Shown: positions 1 through 6,438, counted from the stretch's first letter. The stretch is 6,672 bases of DNA from Candidatus Krumholzibacteriia bacterium (GCA_026387805.1 JAPLKY010000329.1:1-6672); one strand, 5' to 3'. Program-made: numbers and translations. The notes: generated by a model not told the origin, from the sequence alone.

Positions 1-752
1 TCATTCGAGGCACGCCGATGGTCCACGATCTGGATTACAACGGCGACGTCGAGCTCGCCGCCACGTGCTGGGACGCCAACGTCTATGTGTGGGATCTCAC
101 CGGCGCCTATTACCACGGGTGTGCGCAGTGGAACGGTTTCCATGGGAACATCTACAACTCGGGCTGGAAGGAATTCATCCCGGCGACGGCAGTCGAGCAG
201 ATCACGTGCGTTTACCGCCTGCTCGAGGACACGGTCGAGCTCAACTGGTCCGTGTATCCGGGTGTCTCCTCATGGAACCTCTACCGCGAGAGGCGCGGCG
301 GGGACTTCGAGATTATCGTTTCAGGGCTTCGGGCGGACCAGACGAGCATCATCAACTACGTCGATAGAACCGCCGAAGCGGGTCTCGTGTATCGGTACAG
401 GCTCGAGGCGGAGGGGAGGAGCGATCTCTCTCTGACCACCGGAGAGATCATGGTGCCCGTCCGGAACGTCCGTCTGTATCAGAACCATCCCAATCCGTTC
501 AATCCGTCGACCGTGATCCCATTCACCGTGCCGGGAGGACTGGACGCTCGGCAGAGTGTGTTCCTTGCGGTCTACGACGTGAATGGCGCTCTCGTGAAGA
601 CCCTCGTGAGCGGGACGCTCCAGGGGGGAAGGCACGAAGCTCGTTGGGACGGATCGAACGATCGCGGCGAGAGCGTCGCGACCGGCATCTATTTCGCCCA
701 GGTACGGTCCGGAGGCTACAAGGAAGCCCGGAAGATGATCCTCCTCCGGTAG
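1..752 (+). CDS. C-terminal part of a secreted multidomain protein with FnIII-like and FlgD-like/Por-type sorting domain (5' end outside window)
   Basis: The frame is open from base 3, so the ATG at 18 is probably internal and the gene begins upstream. About 249 residues are visible. The first ~50 (GDVELAATCWDANVYVWDL, then a W..FH.N.YNSG stretch) resemble the last blade of an FG-GAP/VCBS-type beta-propeller. The next ~90 (VELNWSV, WNLYRER, NYVDRT, YRYRLEA) fit a fibronectin type III fold. The last ~95 begin at LYQNHPNPFNPST and run through VYDVNGALVKTL, ARWDGSNDRGE and ATGIYFAQV to KMILLR. This is the FlgD Ig-like/type A sorting domain found at the C-terminus of exported proteins in FCB-type bacteria. 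The protein is probably surface-attached or secreted. Its catalytic or binding part, if any, lies upstream and cannot be named. It converges with the minus-strand gene 18 bp downstream. The domain calls are pattern recognition; the C-terminal one is the firmest. Confidence 0.85.
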   Translation, partial: IRGTPMVHDLDYNGDVELAATCWDANVYVWDLTGAYYHGCAQWNGFHGNIYNSGWKEFIPATAVEQITCVYRLLEDTVELNWSVYPGVSSWNLYRERRGGDFEIIVSGLRADQTSIINYVDRTAEAGLVYRYRLEAEGRSDLSLTTGEIMVPVRNVRLYQNHPNPFNPSTVIPFTVPGGLDARQSVFLAVYDVNGALVKTLVSGTLQGGRHEARWDGSNDRGESVATGIYFAQVRSGGYKEARKMILLR

Positions 753-768
753 GGGCCGCGCGGACCGG

Positions 769-800
769 CGCTATTTCGGATATCGCAACCGGAAATAGCG
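769..800. repeat. Inverted repeat across the end of the YkgJ-type gene
   Basis: CGCTATTTC (769-777) and GAAATAGCG (792-800) form a perfect 9-bp stem with a 14-nt loop. The repeat covers the last ten codons and stop of the minus-strand gene and begins 16 bp past the plus-strand stop at 752. Neither strand has a T-run after the stem, so it is not a canonical intrinsic terminator. It could be a 3'-end stabilising hairpin for either converging transcript, or a by-product of the similar codons encoding RYF and YPK-stop. Confidence 0.4.
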
Positions 801-1172
801 TTCGAGCTCCTCGTACGAGTGGAAGTGGAGATCGAAGTCGTACTCCTCGTGGAACTCGCACTCGGCGGGATGATGAGCCCGGCAGATTCGCGGCCGCGAA
901 GGATAGATGAGACAACCCCGTGTCGGATCGAAGAACCGACACGGGGTTTTTACCATCACGTACCACCGCCTGCGCTTCGTGTAGATCTCGACGTCCCGGT
1001 GAGCGAGTATCCAGAGAATATCGTCGAAATCCTTCGCGCTATGCGGCGCGTCGATCTCGGTCGAAAAATACATGCAACATCGGGCGGGGACGCAACTCTT
1101 GCAGATCGACGAGTCCTTCGTCCTCTTCTTCTCCCGCGACGGCTTCTTTGCGGCGGCGCGTTTTGTAGGCAC
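771..1172 (-). CDS. YkgJ-family cysteine-cluster (CxxCxxCC-type) putative metal-binding protein
   Basis: This is a 133-residue protein if started at the GTG at 1172. It begins with a Lys/Arg-rich tail (residues 4-19), followed by a cysteine cluster CKSCVPARCC at 24-33, which has a slightly longer gap than the usual CxxCxxCC. Then come TPC (C78), RGC (C87) and RPRIC (C97), with IYPSRPRICR at 89-98, the hallmark of the YkgJ/UPF0153 family. A further Cys at 105 and His at 100, 101 and 108 could add ligands. Family members are described as putative zinc- or iron-chelating proteins of unclear role; no reaction can be assigned. The GTG is preferred because GGAAGGAG lies 4 nt upstream and a good promoter ends just before it. 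The in-frame TTG at 1232 would add 20 residues but coincides with that promoter's -35 box. The gene is monocistronic here and convergent with the exported-protein gene. Confidence 0.85.
   Translation of the reverse strand: MPTKRAAAKKPSREKKRTKDSSICKSCVPARCCMYFSTEIDAPHSAKDFDDILWILAHRDVEIYTKRRRWYVMVKTPCRFFDPTRGCLIYPSRPRICRAHHPAECEFHEEYDFDLHFHSYEELERYFRLRYPK
914..951 (+). terminator. Intrinsic-terminator-like hairpin, antisense inside the YkgJ-type gene
   Basis: AACCCCGTGTCGG (914-926) and CCGACACGGGGTT (936-948) form a perfect 13-bp stem with a 9-nt loop. T continues to position 951, giving TTTTT in the plus direction. On the minus strand there is no T-run after the stem, so it should act only on plus-strand transcripts. 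It lies 161 bp past the stop of the exported-protein gene and is the first T-tailed hairpin after it. Its arms encode YkgJ residues 76-79 and 83-86. The structure is seen directly; its activity is inferred. Confidence 0.6.
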
Positions 1173-1176
1173 GGTG

Positions 1177-1184
1177 CTCCTTCC
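1177..1184 (-). promoter_or_regulatory. Ribosome binding site deciding the GTG start of the YkgJ-type gene
   Basis: Read on the minus strand, GGAAGGAG is followed by CACC and then GTG at 1172. The 4-nt spacing is short but acceptable. The alternative TTG at 1232 has only a weak purine stretch (GAAGAAGAG) almost touching it. Confidence 0.65.
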
Positions 1185-1203
1185 ATCGAGTGTTCGCGCG
1201 CGA

Positions 1204-1232
1204 ATTGTACAGGGCTCGAGGAGCCGCTTCAA
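1204..1232 (-). promoter_or_regulatory. Sigma-70-type promoter for the YkgJ-type gene, with palindromic spacer
   Basis: On the minus strand TTGAAG (1232-1227) and TACAAT (1209-1204) are separated by exactly 17 bp. TACAAT matches the -10 consensus at five of six bases and TTGAAG the -35 at four. The predicted start of transcription is near 1193-1197, leaving a 5' leader of about 21-25 nt that holds the GGAAGGAG site. The spacer contains the hyphenated palindrome GGCTC-GAG-GAGCC (1213-1225), which could be an operator. The bases after the -10 are GC-rich (TCGCGCG). The boxes are visible; function is inferred. Confidence 0.5.
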
Positions 1233-1298
1233 GCTCTTCTTCGCGCATCGGGTCGCGGCCGCGCCATCGGCTTCGCCGGGGGGCTTCGGTAAAGGGCA

Positions 1299-1333
1299 TT
1301 GACACCCTCTTTGCTCATGATGTATCGTATATC
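1299..1333 (+). promoter_or_regulatory. Probable promoter of the acyl-CoA dehydrogenase/ETF operon, with dyad over the -10
   Basis: A perfect -35 TTGACA lies at 1299-1304, followed after 18 bp by TATCGT (1323-1328), a four-of-six match to the -10. The stretch to about 1392 is strikingly AT-rich for this window. An imperfect dyad GATGTATCGTATATC (1319-1333, arms match at five of six) covers the -10 and could be a repressor site. Fatty-acid genes are commonly controlled by TetR- or GntR-type regulators, but no regulator gene is visible here. The predicted leader is about 80 nt and contains TGCAA twice (1339, 1351) and ATTTTTT twice (1343, 1361). No competing promoter is seen inside the operon. 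Confidence 0.5.
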
Positions 1334-1418
1334 TTTAGTGCAATTTTTTATGCAAAGTTGATTTTTTCGATCGCTCGCCGGGCGTTTTTATTGCGCGTCG
1401 GCGGACAAAGGAAGATCG

Positions 1419-2582
1419 ATGAACTATCCACTCTCCGAAGATGAGCGGATGATCCAGAAAACCGCCCGGGATTTCGCGCGCAAAGAGCTCGCTCCCGTGT
1501 CGCTCGAGGCGAACGAGAAGGGGATATTCCCCGAGCGTATATTCAGGAGACTCGGGGAGCTCGGATTCATGGGCATCATGGTGCCCGAGGAGTACGGCGG
1601 CGTCAACCTTGGCTCATTCTGCCTTGTCCTCGCCCTCGAGGAGATCAACGCGGTTTGCGCGTCGACGGGAGTGACGATGTCGGTGCACAATTCGCTTACG
1701 AACTGGTGCATCCTCAAGTACGGAAGCGAGGAGATCCGCAAGCGATTGCTCCCGAGCCTCGCCTCGGGAGAGATGCTCGGCGCCTATGCGATCACCGAGT
1801 CGGAAGCGGGGAGCGACGTTTCCGCGATGCGCCTTTCCGCCGTCCGGAAGGGGCACGAGTACATCCTGAACGGCGCGAAGATATTCATCTCGACGGGCGA
1901 CAAGGCGGGAGCGATCATCGTTTTCGCCCGAACCGATCCGGGCAACCGGACGAAGGGCATCAGCGCGTTCGTCGTCGAGCCCGGCTCTCCGGGCTTCTCG
2001 ATCGGGAAGATCGAGAAGAAGATGGGGCTCAAGGCGTCGACGACGGTGGAGCTCGTTTTCGAGGACTGCCGCGTGAGAGCCGATAATCTCCTCGGCGCGG
2101 AGGGGATGGGGATGAAGATCGCGCTCGCGGGTCTCGACGGCGGAAGAATCGGCATCGCCGCGCAGGCGGTCGGAATCGCGCAGGCGGCGCTCGACGAGGG
2201 CGTGCGCTTCTCGCGCGAGCGGAAGCAATTCAACACGAGAATCGTGGATTTTCAGTCGACCCGTTGGAAGATCGCCGATATGGCGACGGCCGTCGAAGCG
2301 GCGAGACTTCTCACGTACCGCGCGGCGAAGCTCAGGGACGCCGGCGAGCCGTGCTCGAAGGAAGCGGCCATGGCGAAGCTCTTCGCGAGCCGAACGGCGA
2401 ACCGGGTCGTCTACGACGCTCTCCAGATGCATGGAGGAGTCGGCTACACGGAGGAATTTCTCATCGAACGGCTGTTTCGGGACGCCCGCGTGACCGAGCT
2501 CTACGAGGGAACGAGCGAGATTCAACGCCTCGTCATTTCGAAGGCGGTCATCGAGGAATTCGAACGGACCGTTCCGGATTGA
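1419..2582 (+). CDS. Acyl-CoA dehydrogenase (short/medium or branched-chain type, FAD-dependent)
   Basis: The product is a 387-residue cytoplasmic flavoenzyme of normal family length. It oxidises an acyl-CoA at C2-C3 to the trans-2-enoyl-CoA and passes electrons from FADH2 to ETF. The N-terminal helical domain begins LSEDERMIQKTARDFARKEL, followed by VPEEYGG at 55-61. The first family signature AITESEAGSDVSA is at 124-136. QMHGGVGY at 336-343 and YEGTSEIQRLVI near the end mark the C-terminal helical domain. Glu363 in YEGT sits where the catalytic base is in butyryl- and short-chain-type enzymes, unlike isovaleryl-CoA dehydrogenase. The start ATG at 1419 has AAAGGAAG 4 nt upstream. It is the first gene of the operon, 27 bp before etfB. 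The substrate chain length cannot be read from the sequence; butyryl/short-chain or 2-methyl-branched acyl-CoA are likely, and glutaryl-CoA or succinyl derivatives are not excluded. Confidence 0.95.
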   Translation: MNYPLSEDERMIQKTARDFARKELAPVSLEANEKGIFPERIFRRLGELGFMGIMVPEEYGGVNLGSFCLVLALEEINAVCASTGVTMSVHNSLTNWCILKYGSEEIRKRLLPSLASGEMLGAYAITESEAGSDVSAMRLSAVRKGHEYILNGAKIFISTGDKAGAIIVFARTDPGNRTKGISAFVVEPGSPGFSIGKIEKKMGLKASTTVELVFEDCRVRADNLLGAEGMGMKIALAGLDGGRIGIAAQAVGIAQAALDEGVRFSRERKQFNTRIVDFQSTRWKIADMATAVEAARLLTYRAAKLRDAGEPCSKEAAMAKLFASRTANRVVYDALQMHGGVGYTEEFLIERLFRDARVTELYEGTSEIQRLVISKAVIEEFERTVPD

Positions 2583-2596
2583 TGCTCACGGCGGCG

Positions 2597-2603
2597 AAAG
2601 GAG
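2597..2603 (+). promoter_or_regulatory. Strong ribosome binding site for the TTG start of etfB
   Basis: AAAGGAG is followed by 6 nt and then TTG at 2610. The near-consensus site supports the rare start codon. The first residues after it (KILALLKRVPDTEAKI) match the conserved beginning of EtfB, so no nearby ATG is needed. Confidence 0.75.
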
Positions 2604-2609
2604 AAGCTC

Positions 2610-3401
2610 TTGAAGATACTCGCGCTCTTGAAACGTGTGCCCGATACCGAAGCGAAGATCCTCATCAACCAGGAAGGAACCGGTATCAAGGATGAGGGCA
2701 TCAAGTACGTCATCAATACGTACGACGAGTATGCGGTCGAAGAGGGCCTGCGGCTCAAGGAGAAGACGGGGGGAACGAGCACGGTGACGGTTGTATGCGC
2801 GGGGCCCGAGGAAGCGACCGAGCTCATCAGGACGGCGCTCGCGATGGGCGCCGACGATGCCGTTCACGTTTGCGACAAGGCGCTGGAGCGTCCCGATCCC
2901 TTTGTGATTGCCGCCGTCCTGGCGAAGGCGATCAAGGCCGAAGGATTCGACATCATCTTCTGCGGCAAACAGGCGATCGATGACGACATGGGTCAGATCC
3001 AATCGATCCTCGCCGAAATGCTCGATATCCCGCAGGTGAACGTGGCGACCGCGTTCGAGCTGGCCGCCGACGCGAAGCGCGCGACCGTGCGGCGGCGCGT
3101 CGAGGGAGGGGACGAAAAGGTCGAGACGAGCCTTCCCGTCATCGTATCGTGCGAGAAAGGGCTCAACGATCCGCGCTACGCCTCGCTTCCCGGCATCATG
3201 AAGGCGAAAAAGAAGGAAATCCGGAAGAAGACGCTCGCCGATCTCGGATTCGCCCAGGCTCCCGGCGATGCGCGGAGCACGATCCTGCGCTGGTTGCCCC
3301 CGCAGAAGAGCTCGGGGTGCACGATGGTCAAGGCCGAGGAGACGCGGGACGCGGTGAAGGAGCTCGTGCGGTTGCTCCGCGAAGAGGCGAAGGTCGTTTA
3401 A
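2610..3401 (+). CDS. etfB: Electron transfer flavoprotein beta subunit
   Basis: The product is a 263-residue EtfB, of usual length. With EtfA it forms the soluble heterodimer that takes electrons from the upstream acyl-CoA dehydrogenase. The N-terminus KILALLKRVPDTEAKI, then YDEYAVEEGLRLKE at 38-51 and CAGPEEATELIRTALAMGAD at 63-82, are typical of the nucleotide-binding core. CGKQAIDDDMGQ at 118-129 is the conserved loop near the flavin/AMP site. A later block with VEGGDEKVETSLPVIVSCE fits the EtfB family signature, and LPGIMKAKKKEI follows it as usual. It uses a TTG start. The gap to etfA is 28 bp. Motifs seen here do not decide between an ordinary and an electron-bifurcating ETF; the EMO-like gene downstream favours an ordinary one delivering to quinone. 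Confidence 0.96.
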   Translation: MKILALLKRVPDTEAKILINQEGTGIKDEGIKYVINTYDEYAVEEGLRLKEKTGGTSTVTVVCAGPEEATELIRTALAMGADDAVHVCDKALERPDPFVIAAVLAKAIKAEGFDIIFCGKQAIDDDMGQIQSILAEMLDIPQVNVATAFELAADAKRATVRRRVEGGDEKVETSLPVIVSCEKGLNDPRYASLPGIMKAKKKEIRKKTLADLGFAQAPGDARSTILRWLPPQKSSGCTMVKAEETRDAVKELVRLLREEAKVV

Positions 3402-3429
3402 GCACTGCTCGACAGGGAGGATTTTCGAA

Positions 3430-4410
3430 ATGGCGAACGATATTCTGGTATTCGGCGAGGTCCGCGGGGGCGGGATCAAGAAGATAACGAAGGAGCTCAT
3501 CGGCGCGGCACGACGCATCTCGACGGTCGCGGGCGGAGCGATCGATACGGCGCTCATCGGGGCGGGGGCGCGTGCGGCGGCCGAAGGCCTGACGGGCTAC
3601 GGACTGCGCACGATCGTCGTCGCCGAGGACGAGGCTCTCGCGCGCTATTCGACCGAGGGGTACGCCGCCGTTCTGTCCGACATCGTGAAGCGGGGAGCGT
3701 ACTCGTACATATTCCTCGGCGCCACGGCGATGGGGAGGGATCTCGGCCCGCGAGTCACGGCAAGGGCCGACGGGGTCATGTTCAGCGACTGCGTCGACGT
3801 GCGCATGGAGGGAAACAGGTGCGTCGCCCGCAGGCCCGTGTACTCGGGCAGGGCGTACGTCGAGATCGTTCGATCGGGAGAAAGGCCGAACTTCATCTCG
3901 ATCAGGCCCAACAACGTCGCTCCCGCCGAGCCCTCGGGAGGCAGCACTCCGATCGAAGCGCACGCTTCGAACGTCATGCGGGACGCGATACGCGCCGTCG
4001 TCACCGAGATATTTCCCCTCGAAGGCGGACGCCCCGATCTCACCGAGGCGGACGTCATCGTGACGGGCGGCCGCGCCATGAAGGACAAGGCGAATTTCAA
4101 GATTCTCGAGGATCTGGCCGATCTCCTCGGCGCGGCGGTCGGCGCTTCACGCGCCGCCGTCGACGCGGGTTTCGCCCCGGTGGCGATCCAGGTGGGGCAG
4201 ACGGGGAAGATCGTGAATCCGAAGCTCTACATCGCCTGCGGGGTATCGGGCGCGATCCAGCACCTTGCGGGGATGCGGACCTCGAAGGTCATCGTCGCGA
4301 TCAACAAGGACCCGAACGCGCCGATTTTCGAACGAGCCACGTATGGAATCGTCGGCGACCTCTTCGAGGTCGTGCCGCTGCTGACGGAGGAGCTGAAGAA
4401 GGTGCTATGA
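3430..4410 (+). CDS. etfA: Electron transfer flavoprotein alpha subunit
   Basis: The product is a 326-residue EtfA, which carries most of the redox-active FAD site of the ETF dimer. The N-terminal domain begins ILVFGEVRGGGIKKIT and includes FLGATAMGRDLGPRV at 95-109. There is no N-terminal ferredoxin domain. The C-terminal FAD domain has TGGRAMKDK (212-220), GASRAAVDAG (238-247) with the conserved Arg241, and QVGQTGK (254-260). The complete EtfA signature follows, from LYIACGVSGAIQH to IVAIN at 266-292. The ATG at 3430 has AGGGAGG 9 nt upstream. Its stop overlaps the next gene's start in ATGA, implying translational coupling to the membrane acceptor. The last residues LLTEELKKVL are typical. 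Confidence 0.97.
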   Translation: MANDILVFGEVRGGGIKKITKELIGAARRISTVAGGAIDTALIGAGARAAAEGLTGYGLRTIVVAEDEALARYSTEGYAAVLSDIVKRGAYSYIFLGATAMGRDLGPRVTARADGVMFSDCVDVRMEGNRCVARRPVYSGRAYVEIVRSGERPNFISIRPNNVAPAEPSGGSTPIEAHASNVMRDAIRAVVTEIFPLEGGRPDLTEADVIVTGGRAMKDKANFKILEDLADLLGAAVGASRAAVDAGFAPVAIQVGQTGKIVNPKLYIACGVSGAIQHLAGMRTSKVIVAINKDPNAPIFERATYGIVGDLFEVVPLLTEELKKVL

Positions 4411-6392
4411 CAATCCAGGGAATCGTTTTCCTCGTCCTTTTCCTTGCGGTGCTCGCGGTCTTCGGCCTCATCGTTCGGCTTCTCTACCGGATCCTCCGGG
4501 CGGCGAAGCCGGAAAACCGGTTCGACCGCTGGGGAGACCGGATCAAGGCGGTTCTCGTCTACGTCTGCGCTCAGGCGCGCGTGCTCGCGAAACCGGCCGG
4601 CCTGGGGCATTTCGTCATCTTCTGGGGATTCATCTTCATCACGATCGGAACCCTCGACCATATGCTCGGCCAGGTGATCCCCGGTTTCGGACTCGAGCGG
4701 ATCGTCGGGCGGAGACTGGGGTCGGCGTTCATCCTTCTCCAGGACGTGTTCGGGATCCTCGTCATCGGCGCGCTGGCCGTCGCGGCCGTGCGGCGATTCG
4801 TCCAGAAGCCGGAACGCCTGAAGATCGACGACCCGGCCGCCCCCCGGCAGGCGGCCCTCATCCTCGCGCTCATCTTCGTGCTCATCCTGTTCATGTACGG
4901 ACTGAAGGGGACCGAGATTCTCGAGGGTTCGGCGAGGCTCACGAAAACGAACGCTCCCGTTTCGTTCTCCGTGGCGGAGATGATGCGCGGCTGGCACATG
5001 AACGTGCCTCTCGCCAACGACGTCTTTTCCTGGGGGCATAATCTCGTCATATTCTTCTTTCTCCTCTTCATTCCGTTCTCGAAGCACATCCACATTCTCG
5101 GCGCCATCCCGAACGTGTTCTTCAGAAATCTCGGCCGTCCGGGCAGCTTAAGCCACATGAATTTCGAGGACGAATCGGCCGAGAAGTTCGGCGTGTCGGA
5201 ACTCGGGGATTTCACCTGGAAACAGACCATGGATCTCTGCGCCTGCACGGAGTGCGGGAGGTGCCAGGTCGCATGCCCCGCGCACGCGACGCAGAAACCG
5301 CTGAGCCCCTTCCGCGTGATTCACCGCCTGAGAGCGCAGCTCATGCGGGACAAGGGAGGTCTTCTCGCGAAGGGTTCCGACGTTCTGAAGCCCGCGCCGT
5401 TGATTCCGGAGACCGTTTCCGAGGATGAAATCTGGGCCTGCACGACCTGCGGCGCATGCATGCAGGAATGTCCGACCTTCATCGAGCACGTGCAGAAAAT
5501 CGTCGACCTTCGCCGCTTCCTCGTTCTCACCGAGAGCCGGTTTCCCGCGGAGATCCAGCCGGTGTTCAAGAACATGGAGGTCAATTACAATCCGTGGGCG
5601 ATCGGGTACTCATCGCGCGCCGATTGGGCCGCGGGGCTCGGCGTGCCGCTCGCTTCCGAGAAGCGGAGCTTCGATGTTCTCTTCTGGGTCGGCTGCTCGG
5701 GATCGTTCGACCAGCGCGCCCAGAAGGTATCGCGCTCCGTCGTGCGCCTCATGCAGATGGCCGGGATCGATTTCGCGATACTCGGCACGGAGGAAATGTG
5801 TTGCGGAGAGACGGCGCGAAGAATGGGAAACGAGTATCTCGCCCAGACCCAGATCCAGGCGAACATCGAGACGCTCAAGAAATACAAATTCAACAGGATC
5901 GTCACGGCGTGTCCCCACGGGCTCAACACGTTTCTCGTCGAGTATCCGCAGTTCGGGCTCAGCGTGCCCGTTGTGCACCACTCCGAATTCCTGCTCGGGC
6001 TCCTCTCGAAGGACGCGCTGAAGGCACGGCGAATCGAAACGCTCCGCGGCGCCTACCATGATTCGTGCTATCTCGGCCGGTACAACGGTGTCATACGGGA
6101 GCCCCGAGCGCTCCTCTCGCGGGCGGCGAGACACGTCGCCGAGTTCGGGCGGCGAGGCAGATCGAGCTTCTGCTGCGGCGCGGGGGGCGGAAGAATGTGG
6201 ATGGAGGAGACCCTCGGCTCCCGGATCAACGAGGACCGCGCGAGAGAATTGCTCGGCCTCGGCGTCGATCATGTCTTCACGGCGTGCCCGTTCTGTCTCA
6301 CGATGTTTGAAGACGCCCTCAAGACGCTCGGCCGGGAGGACGTGCATGCGCTCGATATCGCCGAGGTCCTGCTCGAAGCCTGCTCGCAGTAG
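4407..6392 (+). CDS. Membrane-bound ETF:menaquinone oxidoreductase-type (EMO) haem/Fe-S protein with two CCG domains
   Basis: The product is a 661-residue fusion of a NarI-like membrane domain with an HdrD-like soluble domain. About five membrane segments are visible near residues 6-30, 66-88, 107-128, 149-165 and 207-224. His68, His85, His211, His227 and His229 are candidate haem b ligands; His211 and His229 are 18 apart, as in NarI. Basic residues after segments 1, 3 and 5 put the Fe-S part in the cytoplasm. Two CxxCxxCxxxCP motifs (280-291, 345-356) bind two [4Fe-4S] clusters. Two CCG domains follow: Cys430, CCG 465-467, Cys502; and Cys554, CCG 589-591, CPFC 627-630. The first ends CPHG, lacking its last Cys. 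This architecture beside etfBA matches EMO, which moves electrons from reduced ETF to menaquinone. The ATG overlaps the etfA stop, with AAGAAGG 4 nt upstream. The open frame reaches back to 3819, but that extension is antiframe etfA sequence. Confidence 0.9.
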   Translation: MTIQGIVFLVLFLAVLAVFGLIVRLLYRILRAAKPENRFDRWGDRIKAVLVYVCAQARVLAKPAGLGHFVIFWGFIFITIGTLDHMLGQVIPGFGLERIVGRRLGSAFILLQDVFGILVIGALAVAAVRRFVQKPERLKIDDPAAPRQAALILALIFVLILFMYGLKGTEILEGSARLTKTNAPVSFSVAEMMRGWHMNVPLANDVFSWGHNLVIFFFLLFIPFSKHIHILGAIPNVFFRNLGRPGSLSHMNFEDESAEKFGVSELGDFTWKQTMDLCACTECGRCQVACPAHATQKPLSPFRVIHRLRAQLMRDKGGLLAKGSDVLKPAPLIPETVSEDEIWACTTCGACMQECPTFIEHVQKIVDLRRFLVLTESRFPAEIQPVFKNMEVNYNPWAIGYSSRADWAAGLGVPLASEKRSFDVLFWVGCSGSFDQRAQKVSRSVVRLMQMAGIDFAILGTEEMCCGETARRMGNEYLAQTQIQANIETLKKYKFNRIVTACPHGLNTFLVEYPQFGLSVPVVHHSEFLLGLLSKDALKARRIETLRGAYHDSCYLGRYNGVIREPRALLSRAARHVAEFGRRGRSSFCCGAGGGRMWMEETLGSRINEDRARELLGLGVDHVFTACPFCLTMFEDALKTLGREDVHALDIAEVLLEACSQ

Positions 6393-6414
6393 GATGCCGG
6401 CTCGGGAAGCATCC
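6392..6414 (+). repeat. Small inverted repeat just after the EMO-type gene
   Basis: GGATGC (6392-6397) and GCATCC (6409-6414) form a 6-bp stem with an 11-nt loop, starting in the stop codon. No T-run follows, so it is a poor intrinsic terminator. No better plus-strand terminator is visible before the convergent ferredoxin gene, so the operon may end by another route or read into it antisense. Confidence 0.3.
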
Positions 6415-6438
6415 CCGGACGCTCCGGACGGAAAGGCG

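Noticed and set aside
1173..1232. TTG start at 1232 for the YkgJ-type gene
   Set aside because: The TTG is part of a good -35 box and has a poor ribosome site; the GTG at 1172 is better supported.
1372..1390. GC-rich stretch followed by TTTTT, suggesting an attenuator before the dehydrogenase
   Set aside because: The possible stem is only about 3 bp; it would not fold into a stable terminator.
1614..2525. 303-codon open frame on the minus strand
   Set aside because: It is antisense to the acyl-CoA dehydrogenase, with Arg/Asp/His-rich composition and no recognisable motif; a shadow of GC-rich codon use.
2586..3557. 323-codon open frame on the minus strand
   Set aside because: It covers etfB and the start of etfA in antisense with no motif; both sense genes are certain.
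3819..4406. In-frame upstream extension of the EMO-type gene by 196 codons
   Set aside because: It overlaps etfA in another frame, is very rich in Arg and Gly without any domain pattern, and the ATG at 4407 has a ribosome site, an ATGA overlap and an immediate membrane segment.
2610..4410. Electron-bifurcating ETF
   Set aside because: No motif I can read decides it, and the EMO-type acceptor in the same operon argues for ordinary electron delivery to quinone; left open rather than claimed.
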